A DNA stretch of 62,239 nucleotides, taken from Pseudomonadota bacterium. GTDB lineage: Bacteria; Pseudomonadota; Gammaproteobacteria; Burkholderiales; Burkholderiaceae_C. Every line of letters starts with the position of its first letter. Positions within the stretch are counted from its first letter, which is position 1. Shown in pieces: positions 58,400 to 62,239 of the stretch. The notes under the pieces were generated by a model. That model was not told the DNA's origin. It did no database searches and saw only the letters and a list, made by a program, of their open reading frames with translations. Both the position numbers and the translations under genes were made by a program. Where the stretch lies: the NCBI GenBank assembly GCA_018241265.1, contig JAFEEF010000017.1:1-62239 (forward strand), in the 5' to 3' direction.

Positions 58400-59899
58400 A
58401 TGGACATCTGGCAACAGCTGCTGCAGGGCTTCTCGACCGCCGCGACGCCGATCAACCTGCTGTGGGCGCTGCTCGGCTGCACGATAGGCACGGCGGTCGG
58501 CGTGCTGCCCGGTATCGGCCCGGCCACCGCCGTCGCGATGCTCTTGCCGATCACGCTGAAGGTCGACCCGACCGCATCGATGATCTTCTTCGCCGGCATC
58601 TACTACGGCGCGATGTACGGCGGCTCGACGACCTCGATCCTGCTCAACACGCCCGGCGAATCGGGGTCGATGGTGACCGCGATGGAAGGCAACCGGATGG
58701 CCAAGAGCGGCCGCGCCGGCGCGGCGCTCGCGACCGCGGCGGTCGGCTCGTTCGTCGCCGGCACGATCGCCACGGTGCTGGTCACGTTCTGCGCGCCGCT
58801 GGTCGCCCGGCATGCGGTCAAGCTCGGGCCGCCCGAGTACTTCCTGCTGATGGTGCTGGCGTTCTGCACCGTCAGCGCAGTGCTCGGCAAGAGCACCTTG
58901 CGCGGCCTGACGGCGCTGTTCGTCGGCCTCGCGCTCGGCCTCGTCGGCATCGACCAGATCTCCGGCCAGGCGCGCTACACCGGCGGCGTGCCGGAGCTGA
59001 TGGACGGGCTCGAGGTCGTGCTGATCGCGGTCGGCCTGTTCGCGGTCGGCGAGGCGCTGTACCACGTGCTCTACGAAGGGCGCAGCGTCGAGACGCAGAA
59101 CCGCATGAGCAAGGTCCACATGACGGCGATGGAATGGCGGCGCTCCTGGCCGGCATGGCTGCGCGCGACCTTCATCGGCTTTCCGTTCGGCACGATCCCG
59201 GCCGGCGGCAGCGAGATACCGACGTTCCTCAGCTATGCGACCGAGAAGAAGCTGTCGAAGCATCCGGAGGAGTTCGGCACCAAGGGCGCGATCGAAGGCG
59301 TCGCCGGTCCCGAAGCGGCCAACAACGCGGCCATCACCGCGACGCTGATCCCGCTGCTGACGCTCGGCATCCCGACGTCGAACACGACCGCGATCCTGCT
59401 CGGCGCGTTCCAGAACTACGGCATCAACCCCGGACCGCAGCTGTTCGACACGAACGCGGCGCTGGTGTGGGCGCTGATCGCGTCGCTCTACATCGGCAAC
59501 GTGATGCTGCTGATCCTCAACCTGCCGCTGGTCGGCCTGTGGGTCAAGCTCTTGAAGATCCCGAGACACTACCTCTACGCCGGCATCCTGATCTTCGCGA
59601 CGGTCGGCGTCTACGGCATGCGCCAGTCGGCGTTCGACCTCGTGCTGCTGTATGCGGTCGGCCTGCTCGGCGTCGCGATGCGGCGCTTCGACTTCCCGAC
59701 CGCGCCGGTCGTCGTCGGCATGATCCTCGGGCCGCTCGCCGAGGCGCAGATGCGCAATGCGCTGTCCATCGGCGAAGGGCACTGGGGCGTGTTCGTCGAG
59801 CGGCCGATGTCGGCGGTGCTGCTGGCGGTCGTCGCGGCGGTGCTGGTGTTGCCGCGTGCCTTGCGCCTGCTGAAGTTGCGCCGCGCCGCTGCGGCCTAG
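58400..59899 (+). CDS. tctA: Tripartite tricarboxylate transporter large permease
   Basis: This 499-residue permease has about 12 helices and the TctA signature [23 protein letters not shown] and [20 protein letters not shown], plus the second-half repeat [15 protein letters not shown]. It completes the tctCBA set and ends with a four-base overlap of the convergent hemH gene. Confidence 0.96.
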   Translation: MDIWQQLLQGFSTAATPINLLWALLGCTIGTAVGVLPGIGPATAVAMLLPITLKVDPTASMIFFAGIYYGAMYGGSTTSILLNTPGESGSMVTAMEGNRMAKSGRAGAALATAAVGSFVAGTIATVLVTFCAPLVARHAVKLGPPEYFLLMVLAFCTVSAVLGKSTLRGLTALFVGLALGLVGIDQISGQARYTGGVPELMDGLEVVLIAVGLFAVGEALYHVLYEGRSVETQNRMSKVHMTAMEWRRSWPAWLRATFIGFPFGTIPAGGSEIPTFLSYATEKKLSKHPEEFGTKGAIEGVAGPEAANNAAITATLIPLLTLGIPTSNTTAILLGAFQNYGINPGPQLFDTNAALVWALIASLYIGNVMLLILNLPLVGLWVKLLKIPRHYLYAGILIFATVGVYGMRQSAFDLVLLYAVGLLGVAMRRFDFPTAPVVVGMILGPLAEAQMRNALSIGEGHWGVFVERPMSAVLLAVVAAVLVLPRALRLLKLRRAAAA

Positions 59900-60918
59900 C
59901 TGCTCGGCCAGCCCTGCAAGTGCCGGATCGCCAGCGCCGACAGCGCGGCGATCCAGGCGTGCCGGTCGTTGAGGCAAGGGATGTAGCGGAACTCGCGGCC
60001 GCCCGCGGCGAGGAACGCGGTGCGCACTTCCTGGTCGATCTCTTCCAGCGTCTCCAGGCAATCGGCCGCGAAGCCGGGGCACATCACGTCGACGCGTTGC
60101 ACGCCCTGGCGGGCGAGGGCGATCAAGGTCGGCTCGGTGTAGGGCTGCAGCCAGGCGGCGCGGCCGAGGCGGCTCTGGAACGTGACCTGCAGCATCTCGT
60201 CGGGCAGTGCCAGGCGCGCGACCAGCAGGCGTGCCGTCTCGCGGCATTCGCGCTCGTAGGGGTCGCCCAGCGCCACCATGCGCTCCGGTATGCCGTGGAA
60301 GCTCAGCACCAGCCGGTCCGGCCGGCCATGCGCCAGCCAGTGCGCGTGCACCGACGCGGCGAGCGCGTCGATGTAGCCGGCATCGTCGTGGTAGCGGTTG
60401 ACGAAGCGCAGCTCGGGCAGCAGGCGTACGCGCTCGCCCCACCGGAACACCGCGTCGGCGACGCTCGCGGTCGTCGTGCCCGAGTACTGCGGATAGAGCG
60501 GCAGCACGAGGATGCGTGTCGCGCCGTCGGCCTTCAGCGCGTCGAGCTCCTGCGCGATCGACGGCGCGCCGTAGCGCATCGCATGGCGCACCAGCACCGC
60601 ATGGCCGCGCTCGCCGAGGTAGCCGCGCAGCAGCTTGGCCTGCTTCCCGGTCCAGGTCAGCAGCGGCGAGCCCTCGGGCTGCCAGATCGTCGCGTACTTC
60701 TTCGCCGATCGCGCCGGTCGCACGCGCAGGATCACGCCGTGCAGGATCGCGAGCCACAACGCGCGCGGGATCTCGACGACTCTCGGGTCGCCGAGGAACT
60801 CCGCCAGATAGCGCCGCACCGCGGCCGGCGTGGGCGCATCCGGCGTGCCGAGGTTGCACAGCAGGATGCCGATGCGATCGGACGCCGGCGGCGGCGCGGG
60901 CTCGGTCGCGTAGGCCAT
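59896..60918 (-). CDS. hemH: Ferrochelatase
   Basis: This 340-residue enzyme inserts Fe2+ into protoporphyrin IX in the last step of haem synthesis. Typical segments are [56 protein letters not shown] (with the proton-accepting His) and [16 protein letters not shown]. It is on the minus strand, 13 bases after the adenylate cyclase gene. Confidence 0.97.
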   Translation of the reverse strand: MAYATEPAPPPASDRIGILLCNLGTPDAPTPAAVRRYLAEFLGDPRVVEIPRALWLAILHGVILRVRPARSAKKYATIWQPEGSPLLTWTGKQAKLLRGYLGERGHAVLVRHAMRYGAPSIAQELDALKADGATRILVLPLYPQYSGTTTASVADAVFRWGERVRLLPELRFVNRYHDDAGYIDALAASVHAHWLAHGRPDRLVLSFHGIPERMVALGDPYERECRETARLLVARLALPDEMLQVTFQSRLGRAAWLQPYTEPTLIALARQGVQRVDVMCPGFAADCLETLEEIDQEVRTAFLAAGGREFRYIPCLNDRHAWIAALSALAIRHLQGWPSS

Positions 60919-60930
60919 GCGCCGTGCGAC

Positions 60931-61926
60931 CTAGCCCAGCAGCGGCGGCAGCCGCTGCGGCGAGGTCTCGGCGAACTTCATCACCTCGAAGCGCACGCTC
61001 GGGTTCATCGAGTCGGTGGGCGGCGCGCCCAGCCCGATGACGCCGCTGCCGTGCAAGGTGCAGGCGCCGCGCCTGAGCGTGATGATCTCGGGGTCGTGAT
61101 CGAACAGCACGTAGGTGCCGTTGGAGCTCAGGTCGATGAGCTGAAACGTGCCGCCGTGCCAGTCGATCCGCGCATGCGAGCGCGACACGCGGGTGTCGTC
61201 GATGATGTAGGTGGCCTGCGGGCTGCGGCCGAGGATCAGCGGCAGTTGCGGACTCGCGAAGATGCGGTCGATGTCGAGCCAGGCGAGGCGTATGCCTTCC
61301 GGGTCCTGCGATATCGGCGCGATGTCGCCGAAGGCGGTGGCGGCAGTGTCGCCGAAGTGCCGCGGGGCCTCGAGCAGGTGCACGTGCACCGGCTCGACGC
61401 GCCCGCGCAGCTGCATGCGGTCGAGGCTGCGGAAGCGCGCGCGGTCGGCGGCGTCGAGACGCTCGACGACCATCGCGGTGGCGAGCGTCTCGTTGTCGCC
61501 GACATGGTCGAGCAGCCGCGCGGCGACGTTGACGGCATCGCCGAACACATCGCCCGACATCTCGATGACTTCGCCGTGCGCGAGGCAGACCTGCAGCTTG
61601 AGCGGTACCTGGCGTGCCGCGCTCGGCAGGCGGCCGTCGCCGGGCGCGCCGATGCGCTCCATCGACTCGTGCATGTCGTCCGACGCGTCGACCGCGGCGG
61701 CCGGCGCGACGAACAGCGCGAACAGGCCGTCGCCTAGCGTCTTGACGACTTGGCCGCCGTGCTGATGGACCACGCGTGCGAGCAGGCCGACGCTTTGCGT
61801 GACGACTGCGGTGGCGGCGGAATTTCCCAGCGTCTCGTACATCGAGGTGCTGCCGCGCAGATCCGCGAACAGCACCGTGCGCTCGACGATCTGGGTCATG
61901 CGGGCCGAGGCGTTCTGGTCATGCAT
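60931..61926 (-). CDS. Class III adenylate cyclase with FHA domain
   Basis: This 331-residue cytoplasmic protein pairs a nucleotide cyclase (about 10-180) with a C-terminal FHA domain (about 230-320). Cyclase metal residues are Asp22 (VLFADLRGST) and the Asp of VKTLGDGLFALF, where the preceding Lys is the adenine-selecting position. The transition-state Asn/Arg lie in GDAVNVAARLLD. The FHA core is GRSPQATYIIDDTRVSRSHARI, then LSSNGTYV, which binds phosphothreonine. All residues needed for activity are present. cAMP synthesis gated by a phosphoprotein is the inference. A later Met (61899) is a possible start. Confidence 0.88.
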   Translation of the reverse strand: MHDQNASARMTQIVERTVLFADLRGSTSMYETLGNSAATAVVTQSVGLLARVVHQHGGQVVKTLGDGLFALFVAPAAAVDASDDMHESMERIGAPGDGRLPSAARQVPLKLQVCLAHGEVIEMSGDVFGDAVNVAARLLDHVGDNETLATAMVVERLDAADRARFRSLDRMQLRGRVEPVHVHLLEAPRHFGDTAATAFGDIAPISQDPEGIRLAWLDIDRIFASPQLPLILGRSPQATYIIDDTRVSRSHARIDWHGGTFQLIDLSSNGTYVLFDHDPEIITLRRGACTLHGSGVIGLGAPPTDSMNPSVRFEVMKFAETSPQRLPPLLG

Positions 61927-61955
61927 CGAGTTTAAGCGGGGCTGAAAGACCAACG

Positions 61956-61986
61956 AAAAAGAGCCCCGTGTCGCCACGGGGCTCTT
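61956..61986 (-). terminator. Terminator of rpoD
   Basis: AAGAGCCCCGTG and CACGGGGCTCTT pair perfectly over twelve positions with the loop TCGC. On the minus strand the stem is followed by a run of five T, a strong intrinsic terminator. It lies 71-101 bases after the rpoD stop and before the cyclase start. Confidence 0.92.
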
Positions 61987-62056
61987 GGTTATCGGCGCGT
62001 TCTCCGTTCTGCTTAGCGGGACCGCTGCGCCTGGAGGGTGTCCGGTCCAGCCACCC

Positions 62057-62239
62057 TCAAAGGGTGTCCAGATAGGTACGCAGCTTGTCCGAGCGGCTCG
62101 GGTGCTTCAGCTTGCGGATCGCCTTCGCCTCGATCTGGCGGATCCGCTCGCGCGTCACGTCGAACTGCTTGCCGACTTCTTCGAGCGTGTGGTCGGTCGA
62201 CATCTCGATGCCGAAGCGCATGCGCAGCACCTTGGCCTC
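62057..62239 (-). CDS. rpoD: RNA polymerase sigma-70 factor, C-terminal part
   Basis: These are the last 60 residues of the primary sigma factor. The -35-recognising region 4.2 is visible: [20 protein letters not shown], then [20 protein letters not shown] and [18 protein letters not shown]. The 5' end lies beyond the window. The gene ends with a strong terminator. Confidence 0.97.
   Translation of the reverse strand, partial: EAKVLRMRFGIEMSTDHTLEEVGKQFDVTRERIRQIEAKAIRKLKHPSRSDKLRTYLDTL

Noticed and set aside
58138-61737. 1199-codon plus-strand frame across tctA, hemH and the cyclase
   Set aside because: It crosses genes of both orientations and has repetitive Arg/Ala composition only.

Overview
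The window is about 62 kb of high-GC DNA packed with genes, and almost every codon ends in G or C. The central block runs rpsB-tsf-pyrH-frr-uppS-cdsA-dxr-rseP-bamA-skp-lpxD-fabZ-lpxA-lpxB-rnhB-rRNA methylase, followed by a divergent ppsR/ppsA pair. That order, with PedF- and Tct-type modules nearby, points to a betaproteobacterium of the order Burkholderiales, probably a free-living Rubrivivax/Leptothrix/Methylibium-like lineage. The placement is inferred from gene order and protein character, not from a database search. The window looks chromosomal. I see no prophage, insertion sequence, CRISPR array or replication origin.

Layout. (1) 1-8415: a periplasmic quinoprotein (PQQ) alcohol-oxidation region. 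It holds the C-terminal part of a PQQ dehydrogenase with the Asp-x-Asp signature of lanthanide-dependent enzymes, a convergent four-gene membrane unit (ExbB/MotA-like, ExbD-like, small membrane protein, lipoprotein), a metallo-beta-lactamase-fold protein that has lost its metal ligands, an AcoR-type sigma-54 activator, and a pedF cytochrome plus solute-binding-protein pair behind a near-consensus -24/-12 promoter. (2) 8429-11141: dadA and an amidase. (3) 11147-26604: translation, isoprenoid and envelope-biogenesis block with many 1-4 nt gene overlaps. (4) 26510-30012: a winged-helix/Ser-Thr kinase/TPR fusion and a lipoprotein. (5) 30032-44666: ppsR/ppsA, a GNAT enzyme, moaA, an NlpC/P60 peptidase, prpE, a GntR regulator with a divergent MFS transporter, an ATP-dependent DNA ligase, ahpC-ahpF and tRNA-His. 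(6) 44830-48860: an accessory stretch with a deleted 2OG-oxygenase-like remnant, a VapBC toxin-antitoxin pair, a small secreted protein, a PEP-mutase-family enzyme, a frameshifted ankyrin remnant and an internally duplicated unknown protein. (7) 49018-54647: an SOS-box radical SAM gene, dnaJ, dnaK, grpE behind a sigma-32 promoter, and hslR. (8) 54666-59899: a TctDE two-component system divergent from the tctCBA tricarboxylate transporter. (9) 59896-62239: hemH, an FHA-linked adenylate cyclase and the 3' end of rpoD.

How it fits together. In region 1, electrons from alcohol oxidation would pass from the quinoprotein to PedF, with the sigma-54 activator sensing substrate or cell state. The most promising candidate for an undescribed system is the neighbouring stator-like unit, in which an ExbD-type membrane helix carries an unrelated Ig-like periplasmic domain. 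It lies between the quinoprotein gene and the dead MBL-fold gene. Its assignment to the quinoprotein system rests on position alone. The best-supported regulatory observations are the LexA box overlapping the start codon at 49018, the sigma-54 promoter before pedF, the sigma-32 promoter before grpE and the GntR operator before the MFS transporter.
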